Shown here: piece after piece, positions 1 to 10,432 of the stretch
Numbering within the stretch: the first letter of the stretch is position 1
How the letters are laid out: every line of letters starts with the position of its first letter
Assembly: GCA_045837725.1 (NCBI GenBank)
Contig: JBEWZL010000238.1
Coordinates: 248,001-312,000, forward strand
DNA from: Vermamoeba vermiformis
Taxonomy: Eukaryota; Tubulinea; Echinamoebida
Length of the DNA stretch: 64,000 nucleotides
Direction of reading: 5' to 3'
Translations under genes and position numbers: made by a program
Notes under the pieces: model-generated
Seen by the model: only the letters and a program-made list of their open reading frames with translations
Database searches by the model: none
What the model was told of the DNA's origin: nothing

Positions 1-23
1 ATCGTAAATATCGAAATAAGTAC

Positions 24-254
24 CTGAGTATTATATCCAAGCCATGTTAAATACCGCGTGAGCTTCTTTGATATGTAAGACTTGCCTCTTGCGGGCAATC
101 CGCTCATAAAAATTACCAACTTCTCATCTGAATTATAATCTTCATCTTTTGCAAAAATATTCGAAGTTCTTCGTGTAATACTCTTTCTATTTATCAAATT
201 TACTATTAATATTGCTCTGAAAGCTCTGTCGCAGAAAAATTTTTTCAATTGCAT
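24..254 (-). CDS. 6-phosphofructo-2-kinase/fructose-2,6-bisphosphatase, first exon (partial gene)
   Basis: The minus strand from an ATG at 254 reads about 77 residues and stops at a GT donor after base 24; the rest of the gene lies beyond the left edge. Residues about 45-77 contain [20 protein letters not shown], the Walker A region of the PFK-2 half of bifunctional PFKFB enzymes, which make and degrade fructose 2,6-bisphosphate, the cytosolic regulator of glycolysis. The GxxxxGKS P-loop is complete. The 44-residue lead contains basic residues and Ser/Thr ([10 protein letters not shown]), which in this family often form a regulatory N-terminus; that role is inference. An in-frame stop just upstream supports the start codon. 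The gene is divergent from the F-box gene, with about 320 bp between the two start codons. Confidence 0.8.
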
Positions 255-575
255 TATTATTAACCTTCGGGATCGTTTAAATATTATAGATAAAATTTAT
301 TACATTATTCCTTTAGTAGAAAATTAATAACTGAGGCAAGCCCGAGTATTTTGAAGGAATAATAAATTTCAATATCTTTGAGGAACTTACGGAGAAGGTG
401 TAAGCAAATTCATATTCGCAAATTAGTGCATTAAGTGTTGTCTTCACTTCATACTGAATTAAGATTTTGAAAAAATCGGGTGAAATGCTTTTTTTGACCG
501 TTTTTTCTTGTGTTGCAAAATAACAGCGCCGGTCGAACACAAAACGGAATTGTAAAGCGGCGCTTTTGAGTTGTT
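255..575. other. Divergent intergenic region between PFKFB and F-box/LRR gene
   Basis: This 321-bp AT-rich stretch holds no convincing coding frame. The short open frames seen here on the minus strand lack protein-like composition. It must contain both promoters. No TATA box or other element can be assigned with confidence. Confidence 0.5.
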
Positions 576-2681
576 ATGGATACTATTCCTAAAGAAGTGC
601 AGTTGCATATATTATCATATTTGAGTTGGAACTTGAAGTAAGCGAAACTTACCATACATCTAGATTTTACTTTGTTTTTTAATAACGGTAATTAATGTAT
701 TTAAATATTATTATAATTCTATTAATATTATACACGTGCGTTTAGCGAATAAATACATTGGATAACTATCAGTACCGTTTCTGTCGTTTTAACTTGATTT
801 TTTCGTTAGCTTGACGTTGGTTTCTAAGAAATGGCGCAGATTATATTGGCACACTAGGGGGAATAATTTATCATATAGCAATGGTGCTCCAACAGCAAAT
901 TATTGGCAGGAATTTTTTAGGGAGGTTGATCCTCACAGTATTAAACATCTGAGAGTGCGAATTCCTCATGTAGACAATACTATATTGCAAGATGGACTAT
1001 TATCGAAGCTATTATTCAATTTAGAAACGTTAATAGTCGACATTTTTCCGCCCAACAATTCGGATGTGTTTTTTGGTCAACTTCCGTCGCTTACTCGCTT
1101 ACGCACTTTGAAACTCGATAAACATAAAGGTACTTTACTTACTATAATGATCATATATCTTTTAAATAACAAGGTTTAATATTTCTCGAAACAGATTCAA
1201 GTCAGGTACTTAGCGCAGATTCGGTCTCAAAAATAGCAGCCTGTACAAAACTTGTGTCATTAGCGTTACCACATAATTACCGAGGATTGGCCGCACTGAC
1301 AGTACTGACTAATCTTCAGACCTAAAGTTTTTTTATTATGGAAATAGCGATGCACAACTTGAAGACGCACAAATATTAATGGATTCAATGACGCAACTAA
1401 AAAAATTGAACGTTGTTGTTAGGGAAGTAAGCGACATGTTCAATATTAAGAAAATAACTGGTTTGAAAGCATTCTCGGTCGAATTAAGTAAGTGCCCCAA
1501 AACTGAAATGCGATTATTTCCAAATTAGGAAGTTTTAATTAATCAAATTCTCGACGTGCTATGCACCTAATATATAACCTTAATTAATAAGGGATTTATT
1601 ATACAAAACTATTTTAAAGGATAGCGAAAAAAACATTTTCTTAATTAATTAATTTGCCTCGTATTATAGATGACCCATCAACGGACGACAATATACTAGA
1701 CGAAAGTAGAGGCTTTTCAATGGCCCCGCAGGTGATACTGGACAAATTGAAATTAACAAACGTCGCGTACATCGACGAAGTGGCAGGCTTGAGAAACACC
1801 AAAGAACTTCATTTCAAAGTTTTGGATGCAAATCATGCGCTGTACACGATTGATTTCGAGATGTTTAGACATATGACTAACTTGCAGGTGAGATTTTTTT
1901 AAACGAAAACAAAAAGTAGCTTATTCTCAATTTAAATGATCTAATTATGCTCATTTGCTTATTAGCGATGCTATCGTCACTTTTATTATTAGCTTATTGA
2001 TCTAACCTTTTTTAGAAATTACGGATCGACTCGTGGTTGTTATCATGCGATGAAGAATTGGCTCCATTAACGAATCTGATCAGCTTGATTGTTAAAGGGA
2101 CTGCATCGATAACAGGGGACTATAAATATATATTCGCTGCGGCACCCAACTTAAAACAGCTCTACATCCAGGTCAAGGACAAAGAGAGAACTTATGATTT
2201 TCGAGATTTGGAGCTTCTAAAGCATTTAGATAACTTTAAGATATATGGCATACTTCCTGATAACGAGGAAATACTGCAAAGATTGAAAGAAAAGAATTTA
2301 AGAATTCTTGGATTGGATGCGACTAATTTTACTCAGCAGCATTTTGACATACTAGGAAATTTCGATAGCGTAACGAATCTATCGGTAACTAATATTAATA
2401 TTCGGAATAATCCTATGGATCTAACGCAGATCTTCTCGCTGCCGAATCTGGAAATTTTGTACTTACAATTCCTGGGCGCTGTGGCTAGGGAAGACTATGA
2501 CAAATGGATGGCGGCTGCATTTAACACGAAACTTAGTCTATTTATCAATAGAAACGAATACGCACGAGTCTCAGCTTGGCAAAAAATCTTTCAAGGTAAC
2601 CAGTGGATTTGGATTCGGCTTAGCGACTTGGAAAGGGTTCGTAGTCCTGTTATTGAAGAGATATCTGCATTTTCCTTGTAA
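576..2681 (+). CDS. F-box/leucine-rich-repeat protein, five exons, with an apparent frame break
   Basis: The N-terminus (MDTIPKEVQLHILSYL, then VSKKWRRLYW across the first intron) is a typical F-box, which docks substrate receptors onto SKP1-CUL1 ubiquitin ligases. The remaining roughly 560 residues are irregular Leu/Asn-rich repeats (for example NLETLIVDIF, LTNLISLIVKG, LPNLEILYLQ) that probably form the target-binding solenoid. Exons are about 576-637, 810-1129, 1195-1487, 1670-1887 and 2016-2681, all with GT-AG borders. Within exon 3 the frame that enters meets TAA at 1323-1325, while the frame one base on continues cleanly (KFFYYGNSDAQLEDAQ) and joins the next exon in phase. One base therefore appears to be missing near 1322: a sequencing error, a recent null allele or a missed feature. 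The target is unknown. Confidence 0.75.
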
Positions 2682-3023
2682 TCTGTAATAAAGCAGCGGC
2701 GCCTTCAGATTAATAAACGCGAGCTCGATCGCGAGATTACTTTGTTGCTCAAGTAGCGCTTATTCTTGATAGTCAATAGGACATTTTTTAATATTGCCCT
2801 TATTTCATTCGGATATCCATTAAATTTAATCGGGTTGCACTGTAACTCATACAGGCCTTGGTCCCAAATCCAGCAGTGGGAGCGGATAATTACGCCTAAT
2901 GGCTGCAATAGGCCTTATAATACAAATATTACATCTTTATATTAAAATCCGTCTTAGTATTTATATTTCGAAATGGTACAATATTTACATTATGTATAAT
3001 TGTCGTCTCCCGTTGAAATTTCT
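2682..3023. other. Convergent intergenic region with a possible LINE 3'-tail relic
   Basis: This 342-bp gap separates two genes that end towards each other. Bases 2838-2912 (plus strand) contain ACAGGCCTTGG, then CCAGCAGTGGGAGC, then CCTAATGGCTG. This layout resembles the 3' ends of RTE-type LINEs known in animals, which end in a GGCC...CCAGCAGTGGGA phrase. No reverse transcriptase is nearby and no A-rich or microsatellite tail is obvious, so this is only a resemblance. Nothing else is recognisable. Confidence 0.25.
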
Positions 3024-3735
3024 TTAAACAAACGAAGCCTTAGCGTCATAATAACGAGCTGAATCCGATTCAGAGAACGATGTTGTGTCACGACTATAAT
3101 TGTCTTCGCGCGCACGAGATACGCGGCTCGATCGGCTTTAAAACAATTAGAAAACGGTTCTAATCGGATAATATCATTATCAGGTAGTACCTTTGTTTAT
3201 TCTTAGGCTTTTTAAGGGTTTCTTCGACACTTTCGAGCGTGATCGGAGATTGCAAGTCTGAGAAAGAGAATTTACGTTAATAAACAGAAAAACTTCGTTA
3301 ATATGTGGCTTCGGTTACCCTAACACTCACCCTCAATGTTAGATGATGATTTGCTGTCGATTACAGTAGAATTTGGCTCCAATTCAACAGGGCGGGATCT
3401 AGTTAATTAAAAATCGGGTAATTAGTACATCTGCTCACAGTGAATCAAACTTGAGCTTACTCTTGTCTGCCTTTATGTCCTACACTATCTCCAATCACAT
3501 AGAACTTATCTTGCAGGTCTAAAACAATTAATTAGCTACATCCAGATCAATAATTAAATAGAAAATTTGTTTTACCTCTTAGGCGCGGTGATTTACTATT
3601 TAATTCACCTCGTGACGAGCTAACAGTACGCGCTCTATCTACAGAGCTCTCGCTGTAATCATAATCGAAGTCACGTTCTTCCCAAGCGTCATCTGCCTGC
3701 GGCTTTTTATGAGATTTGCTACTGACACAGCCCAT
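3024..3735 (-). CDS. Small N-myristoylation/palmitoylation-motif protein (unknown family)
   Basis: The minus strand starts with MGCVSSKSHKK: Gly2, Cys3, Ser6 and Lys7 fit the classic dual N-myristoylation and palmitoylation signal (as in Src-family MGCxxS), so membrane tethering is likely. Five short exons can be chained in phase: the MGC exon (ending SPRLR), then DLQDKFYVIGDSVGHKGRQ, then RPVELEPNSTVIDSKSSSN, then DLQSPITLESVEETLKKP, and a last exon SSRVSRAREDNYSRDTTSFS ending KASFV and TAA at 3024-3026. The product is about 170 residues, hydrophilic, Ser/Arg/Asp-rich and probably disordered. I recognise no domain. Its role could be a membrane-bound adaptor, but that is inference. An alternative reading without the last splice ends at 3160. 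Confidence 0.65.
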
Positions 3736-4329
3736 GGTTAATTAGCAGAGTCTATTGTTGCATATAATTAGTTTGAGTTTGTGTTTTAATGAAGCAAACC
3801 GGTTTTTATCGCGTGCCAATTAGCAAAAAAAATTACCGCGCGAATTGCGAAAAATTACGAAAAATAGCCTAATTTAATTATCTGATCGTGCTAGAATAAT
3901 ATCAATGTTAAGGCGTAAGGAAAATTTAATACTTTGACGTTTTATATTAAATATGATTTGGATTTGTGGCACGGATTAGATTTACCGCTTACATTTCAGT
4001 TTTGATTCGTGTCAGACTGCTGTAATACAATTATATATGGCGCTTGGGAATACTTTCAGACGCACTTCTAATTGTGTTGCTCTATTTAATGAATTGATTG
4101 AATCAATTTCGGTTTGTCACACGAATTAACAATTGAATTGGCAAATCTTGAAATTTCATACCTGCCAGATCCCAGCGGTGCATATTCAGTCTCATAAACT
4201 TAGACTAACCTATCGAGAAGTCCTATCACGTTCAACCGCAAATTTACTTTTTTTGATTTATTTTTTATTTTTCGTACCTAAACCAGGCAAAGGAAGCAGA
4301 TCCAAAAGCATCTCTGAACTACAATCAAG
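3736..4329. other. Divergent intergenic region
   Basis: This stretch of about 590 bp lies between the starts of two divergent genes. It is AT-rich, with scattered short open frames of no protein-like character. An open frame at 4133-4405 overlaps the next gene in another frame and is a shadow. I see no RNA gene or repeat here. Confidence 0.5.
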
Positions 4330-5012
4330 ATGGGTGATAGTATGGTCCCTATGCTCAGTGCAATCGGCGCTGGAATTGCAGGTTATTTTGTCGGCCGCAG
4401 ATTAGCGAAGCGTTACGTTTCAGTTTGCTCTCCTGCTAGCGATGTAAGCATAATATTCATATTTAAATAGGACCCATTTATGTATAATTTCTTAAATTTA
4501 TCAATTTTGCAAGCTAATTAAAGAATTTTAATTCGTATAACGGTCGGATTCGCCAAAGACTTCCATTATTCCGATTACTAATGCTAAATTATTACATCAG
4601 AGCGCGATATTAGCCGCGTATTATGCCATGATTGAAATGTTTGGACCATGTAAGTGCAGGATGCACCGAAAAATTATCTTCGATTGTTATTAACGAAGAC
4701 GTCTTTTTCAAAATAATAGATCATATCTATTTTTCATATATTATTTAGTAGATTCTACTATTTTGATTTAGCGCCGATAAAAACAAGGCTGGATTCCAAT
4801 CCACAAAATCTCATTCTCTTTTCAGCCTTTTGCTACGGCCATATCGATAATATTTCCGCGCAATGTTATTAACTTGTATTTCATTAGTCGTTGTGGCTGG
4901 TCTTGGTGCTTACAGCACGCGAGTTCTTGCAAATTACGGATTTGGTTATTTCTCGCTGTATCTTGGCTCGCTCGCTGTGGCTTACAAACTCTTCGAATTA
5001 ATTTCGACTTAA
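4330..5012 (+). CDS. Small hydrophobic membrane protein, three exons, unknown
   Basis: Exons 4330-4443, 4601-4649 and 4888-5012 join in phase to give 95 residues. The start MGDSMVPMLSAIGAGIAGYF leads into a Gly-rich hydrophobic segment followed by a basic stretch (VGRRLAKRY). A second segment, ILAAYYAMIEMFGPF, runs into VVVAGLGAYSTRVL and the C-terminal GFGYFSLYLGSLAVAYKLFE. Two or three membrane helices are likely, and the small size with a Gly-rich first helix and basic loop would suit an organelle membrane subunit, though that is inference. I do not recognise the family. The second intron contains a stretch (4825-4887) that could offer alternative acceptors; the acceptor at 4886-4887 keeps the frame. 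Confidence 0.62.
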
Positions 5013-5145
5013 TAAGTAATACATGTATTAGTAGACTGCACCTGAGTTGTCTCAGTATAAAAGTTGTACTGTATCAATAAAGTTTTTTTTGTTCAAACTC
5101 ATGAGATCGCACACCAGTGATTGACGTTTTAATGATTAAAGCAAA

Positions 5146-8100
5146 ATGAAGTATGTCGTACTCATATTTTGCATATTTTTTGTATTAATAGGGCTGAACT
5201 CTTCGGTCCATGCTCAAGTAAGAGAAAATCTTTTCAGATCAAAACTCAAATCAATTTGTAGACTGATTTTATAATTATAATAATTATCAATACCTTTAAA
5301 ATAGACCGTAATAACAATTCTAAGGGAAATTGGCTCGTTTCCTGCATCAGAAAATTATTAAAAATATTTTCAATATTATCGTTTGCTTTGCAAGGCTCAA
5401 TTGTTAATTATATTAATAGGACTTCTATCCTCATTACCCTTCGCGCGTTATTCACCGTATGAATGGCTTGTGGGACTTCGTTTTCCTCGGTGATGTGCAC
5501 GCAGACTCGATCGATGTTTCATCGATAAAATTCAACGATTCAATGGCTGTACCTGCCTGTTTCGATGCCACTCCTAGTTACGCTGGCAAAAGAGGTACAG
5601 AATAATCATAAGGATGGACATATAATAGCTGAATTTCGCATTTCGGTCGGATCAAACAAAAATTAAATATAGTCCAATATTAGTTTATTATAGTAATATC
5701 TATATAGAGTATTGAAATAAAAATGGCACGAGGGGGCCACGAATAATTTTTACTTTATTAATTTTCTCGTGGAGTTTTTCCCCTGTGACAGATCAATGAT
5801 AGATTTTTTTATGCAGTGCCTTAATGAATTATATTATAGGTTTGGTAGCATATAGAACAAAAGCCAAGATCACACCGAATTCAGCTTCATTACTGTATTT
5901 TGGCTCCGTTTCATTTTGGGCTAAAGTTTTCGTCGACCAAAAGCCGCTTGCCGTGCATTCTCCGAGTACGTCTTAATAATATTAAATGTCCACATATATC
6001 ATATTATTGATATTGAGGCACCGTTTACAGGTTATTATCCGTTTTGGGTGAATGTACCGCCTGCATCTAGCACCGACCGTGATCTGATCGTGTTGGTTGA
6101 TAATCGATTCAATTCTAGTACGAGTGTCTTACAATACCCCAATTTCGACTTTTACCAATACGGAGGCATTAATAGGGATGTTTACGTAAGTACCACAAGC
6201 CGGTACAAAAATTAGTCTAATCGGAAAAACTATCCTTTTTCAATACGTTAGCTAATTTAGTTAACACATGGCAAAAATTTTGTATGTTTTGGTATGGTAT
6301 TCTTATTTTTGTATCAGTGGTACGAAGTTGGATCCAGTTTCATGCAACGCGTTGAAATTTCGACCGATGTTGTTGGCACCGTGTCATTAGCGCTAATCAT
6401 CGGCGGAAATATTAAGAATACGCTTAATATTGTTGTTGAAATTGATACCAACGTTAAAGTAAGTGGCTTAAAGCTCAATTAAGAACGTGACTAAAATCAA
6501 AGATCTAACGTTTAATTAGGGAAAATTCAGTCGAGCACCGAATGATAAGGGCGTTATTAATTTACCAGCAATTTCGATGAATAATCCTTATTTTTGGCGT
6601 CCAAACACACCCCACCTTTATTACATCAAAATTTCGTTATTGGACACCTCCAACAATAGTAAGTCTGATACGTACTTCAAAATCAAATAATTAATAGCAT
6701 TATTATCGCAAATGAACGTAAATTTAATTGTTTTTCTGTAGTTTTGGATGTGCACGTGACGAGATTTGGGTTCCGTAAAATTGAAGCCAACAACGGTGGT
6801 ATTTATTTGAACGGCGAACAAATTCAACTGCACGGAGTTAACAGACACGAAGCACATCCTGAATTCGGTCCTGCATTGCCGTTCTCGTTGTTACTCAGCG
6901 ACATTCAGTTGCTCAAAGTACGTCGTTCGAAACACGCGAAAGTTTCCGAACTAACATTTCCTTATTTAGAATCTCGGTGTAAATTACGTTCGTGGGGCAC
7001 ATTATCCTCAAGATCCGCGTTGGATGGACCTTTGCGATCAGGTACGTGTCTTCAACTGAAATTTCGTTACGCGTGTCAACAATTTTCTCAATTGTTTAAT
7101 ACCACATGTTTTGACATTTTGACATTTATTCACGTTATTTCAAATCTATGACGCATATACTTCCTTCCTCTTAGCAAGATTTTCGTTCAGCTATTGAAAC
7201 GATTTTGAGTTTTCGTGGCTCTAATTTTTGTTTTGCTAATTGTAGTACGGAATTCTTTTGTGGGTCGAAAATATCGCGTGGGGCTATGACACTAAATTAG
7301 TACAAAATCCAATGTTTATGCCGGCACAAGTCGCATCAATGAATGAACTGATTGACGAGTCCTTCAATCATCCGTCCGTCATCATTTACGGATTCTTGAA
7401 CGAATGTAAGTTATCATTATGAATATTTCCACGGCAAAACTACCTTTTGTACGCTTGTAGTCGCAATTTTCCTTTTATGGAAATTGTAACGGATCCAAAC
7501 TCGAACTCCGCTATATTTATGCTTTAACAATTATAAATTATAGTAACATTATTCTATGTTAGGTCCTAGCGACAATCAGGATTGGTCAATAGTCTATTCA
7601 ACGCTGGTTAATGTAATCAAAAGCCGAAATACAGGTCGATTAGTACGCACGAACTTTTTCGTTATTAACGGGATAATAACTATAATTCCTATTTATAGAT
7701 CACGTATGCTTCAAATAGAGGTCAAAATGATATTTACATGGACTTGGTCGACATCGCATCCGTAAGACTTCTGTACGCAAAAGTTATGACGTTATAATTA
7801 ACGTTTTTGTTATGAATAGTTCAACACATATCCTGGTTGGTACGACACTCCAGATATTGGCCTCGATGAACTCTTGAGTCACGTTACTATGGAGCTGGAT
7901 GCGCTCCAACATTGGGCATCGAAAAAACATCCGGGGTAAAGAATCGAAAATGAACGCGAATAATGAGATTAACATATTTCAAATACAGCAAACCTGTTAC
8001 TATAAGCGAGATTGGTGCAGGAGCAATTTACGGCTGGAGGTTTGTACCGTATTTCCTTATTTGGAAAGTTTCTTAATGTATTGTTTGCAGAGATGAATTG

Positions 8101-8382
8101 AACGGATTCTGGACGGAGAGTTATCAATCAGAGTATTTGTCGCTAGCGATGGGCCACGTGATCGATCACCCTCAAAAATTTAGCGGAATTTCCTTGTGGC
8201 AATTCTTCGACATTAGAACGTACTCTGGTGCTCGTGACTTAGGACGTCCTAAAGGCTTTAATAACAAAGGTATATTAATACACCATATCGACGTGAATCT
8301 AATGATTTATTAAGGCTTATTGAACGCGAATAGAAAACCCAAAGAAAGCTATTGGACGATCCAAAAGTTGTTGCGAAAGTAG
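5146..8382 (+). CDS. Secreted glycoside hydrolase family 2 beta-glucuronidase-like enzyme
   Basis: About 15 exons encode roughly 640 residues. The start MKYVVLIFCIFFVLIGLNSS is a signal peptide cut near VHAQ. The jelly-roll N-domain follows (MNGLWDFVF, MAVPACFDATPSY, then DNRF and QYGGINRDVY), then an immunoglobulin-like domain (YFWRPNTPHLYYIKI) and a TIM barrel with the GH2 signature LNGEQIQLHGVNRHEAHPEF and NLGVNYVRGAHYPQDPRWMD. The acid/base Glu is in IYGFLNE and the nucleophile in SEIGAGAIYGW. Near the C-terminus GFNNKG keeps the Asn-x-Lys pair that beta-glucuronidases use to bind the sugar carboxylate, favouring glucuronidase over galactosidase. The enzyme would remove beta-linked glucuronic acid from glycosaminoglycan- or plant-like glycans in lysosomes or outside the cell. 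Nothing essential appears missing. Confidence 0.9.
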
Positions 8383-8521
8383 CCAAGCAAAGAACTGTGT
8401 AATAAATCTTTGTAATATCATTGCTTTCTTAATATTGCTATACCCTGATTTAGTTAGATCCCGCGGCCAAAAAATTACGCATGAAAATTCTTCAGAATGA
8501 TATTATTCATATTGAAAGAAG

Positions 8522-9096
8522 ATGAGTGACCACGATTTAGACGCTATTAAAGAATACCATTTCCACATTTATTTCGAGCTTAATAATCCTGAATCTCGTG
8601 CTAAAGCAATGAAGATCCGGGAAGGGCTTGAAAATTTGATCGCGAGAAATATTTTGAAAATTAGTTTGTATCATGTAAGGCGATGATAATTACTAACACT
8701 ACTCCTATTAAATATTTTTCTGATTTTTAAAATTATTTAGATTAATGACAAGCCTGTCGGGCCACATCCAATCGGATCTTACGAAGTTTGGGTCCCACGC
8801 GAAGAATTCACATCAGTACTCAGCTGGATCACTACTAATAGAGATAGAGATACACCAGTACTCATTCATCCTCTTACTCGTTACGAAATACTGGATCACA
8901 CCGAGCGCGCAATGTGGATGGGACGAAAATTAACTTTAAATCTCGCTGTGTTATCTCCTGATCTCGGTACATATCGACATTATTATAGCTTATTCTATAT
9001 TGATGCATTAGGCAATATCTGTCGCATACTAACAAAAATTTAGGTTCGCCTCCGTTGCAGAATCCGCACTTCAAGTTGGGCTACTCGAAGGAATAA
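8522..9096 (+). CDS. DOPA 4,5-dioxygenase-family protein
   Basis: Three exons starting at the ATG at 8522 give about 150 residues, close to the usual size of this compact family. The family's pattern is complete: DAIKEYHFHIYFEL at the N-terminus, GPHPIGSYEVWV in the middle, then TPVLIHPLTRYEILDHTERA and MWMGRKLTLNL. The conserved His residues of the first three blocks are the likely metal ligands and catalytic residues of this extradiol-type dioxygenase fold, which in fungi and plants opens the DOPA ring towards betalain- or muscaflavin-like products. In many organisms the natural substrate of this family is unknown, so I claim the family and not the substrate. The gene follows the glucuronidase by 139 bp on the same strand. 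Confidence 0.85.
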
Positions 9097-9584
9097 GCAT
9101 CGATCGTCATTACTTGTAATATATACCTATGAATCTTTAATAATGATAAATAGCCTTTCAGATAATTATCTGTTGTATTGTTTCGCGTGACGGGATCTCA
9201 AATCGACACAATGACTTTGAACCTATAATTAGACCAGTAATAGCTATTTAAGCGATATCTAATGATAATTATCAATTAGGTCCGCCGAGAAGATGTTGAC
9301 CACGAGGACTGTTTCATTGCACGTGAATATGAAGGCGAGCCTTGGAGTGCTGAACATGGTCCCGCTGATGCCATTTAAATGCATGACAATCACTGTTGTG
9401 GTAATGCTGCATAAGAATTTGCTAAGCAGCGTTATTCCTAGTATTCCTAAGTTGTCAAAATGGATTAATTGGATCTTGCTTGCAACTTTGGTAATGTTTT
9501 TTGGCTGCAAATTTCGCTCGTTGCAACGCCTAAACTTTAAAGTTCTCTATTTAAATAGCAATAATCAAAGTAGTAAAACACAAT
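9097..9584. other. Intergenic region with an orphan protein-like frame
   Basis: Of this stretch of nearly 490 bp, bases 9280-9379 follow an acceptor-like TCAATTAG. They read a hydrophilic, protein-like stretch containing REDVDHEDCFIAREYEGEPW and then GPADAI before TAA. It could be a relic exon or an alternative last exon, but no partner exon is visible upstream. Other open frames here (9293 plus, 9510 minus) are hydrophobic and unconvincing. Confidence 0.25.
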
Positions 9585-10226
9585 ATGGCTGGCAAGGAAC
9601 TGGTAAAGATAAACCTGGACATGCTCGGCAGTGAATCTAAATTAGATCTCGATCTGCATCTGTCGCAAAATTGTGCGATGAAGAGTCAGGAATGGCAAGA
9701 CGAAATCAAATCTAAATTGGCAGATATTTATAGCATTAAAAAAGAAGATATTGAACTTGATTGGTATTTTAAGCCGAAAGTTTCAGCGTACAACGAATTA
9801 TTCAAAGACTTCGCTAATTCTGGCAAAAATTACCGATTATTTGCTTCATTAAAAGGAGAAAAATTCAAAATTAATATTGAAGATGATCGCCAGAACGAAC
9901 CGGATCCAAAAAATCGTAAGCTTTTTAAATTGTCTTTCCTGAAATAACTACATAATTATGTAATTATACTACCAGGTACAACGTACACTAAAGCTCAAAT
10001 GCGAAGCATATCTAAAGCTGTGCAACAGATTTCAACACTTCTCGAACAAAACAACGAACCAGATCTACATGCTATGCTCAAAGAAAAACTGAACGGGTTG
10101 ATTTCGAAGCTACTACTACCCGAAACTATTGAACAAAGCGTGCAAAACTTGATCGGCAGTGTAGTATCTCGTTTGATTATATCTGAGACGGAGAAAGCTC
10201 AAGTTGGAGATCCACCACGCGACTAA
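9585..10226 (+). CDS. Hypothetical cytosolic protein, two exons
   Basis: Exons 9585-9915 and 9976-10226 join in phase (C plus GT makes the Arg of KNRTTYTKAQM) to give 193 residues. The N-terminal part (MAGKELVKINLDMLGSESKL, then SQEWQDEIKSKLADIYSIKK) is charged. The C-terminal half is mostly amphipathic helix (SISKAVQQISTLLEQNNEPD, LKEKLNGLISKLLLPETIEQ, LIGSVVSRLIISE), compatible with a helical bundle or oligomerisation domain. There is no signal peptide, no membrane segment and no motif I recognise. The end is convergent with the sirtuin gene, 206 bp away. If the intron were retained the frame would stop at 9945, so splicing is needed for the full product. Confidence 0.75.
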
Positions 10227-10432
10227 GCCCCTACTCCCTTGCAAAAAGTATCCTATTTAAAATAAATATCATCAGGAGACGATAGTTTAAGCATACAACA
10301 TTGCCATCGCCAATCGCTAATATCAACTGCAAATTGTCGAAAAAATTGAACGGCCAAAACAATAAAAATAGACGTTAATATTTATATTTTAAAAGAATTA
10401 ATATACAGTTATAAATTTGCACGAATAATTGG

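Noticed and set aside
4133-4405. Open frame of 90 codons overlapping the small membrane protein
   Set aside because: It is out of frame with exon 1 of the better three-exon model and shows no protein-like pattern.
9293-9634. Plus-strand hydrophobic open frame of 113 codons
   Set aside because: It overlaps the start of a well-supported gene in another frame, and the opposite strand is equally open and hydrophobic. No evidence of selection for either.
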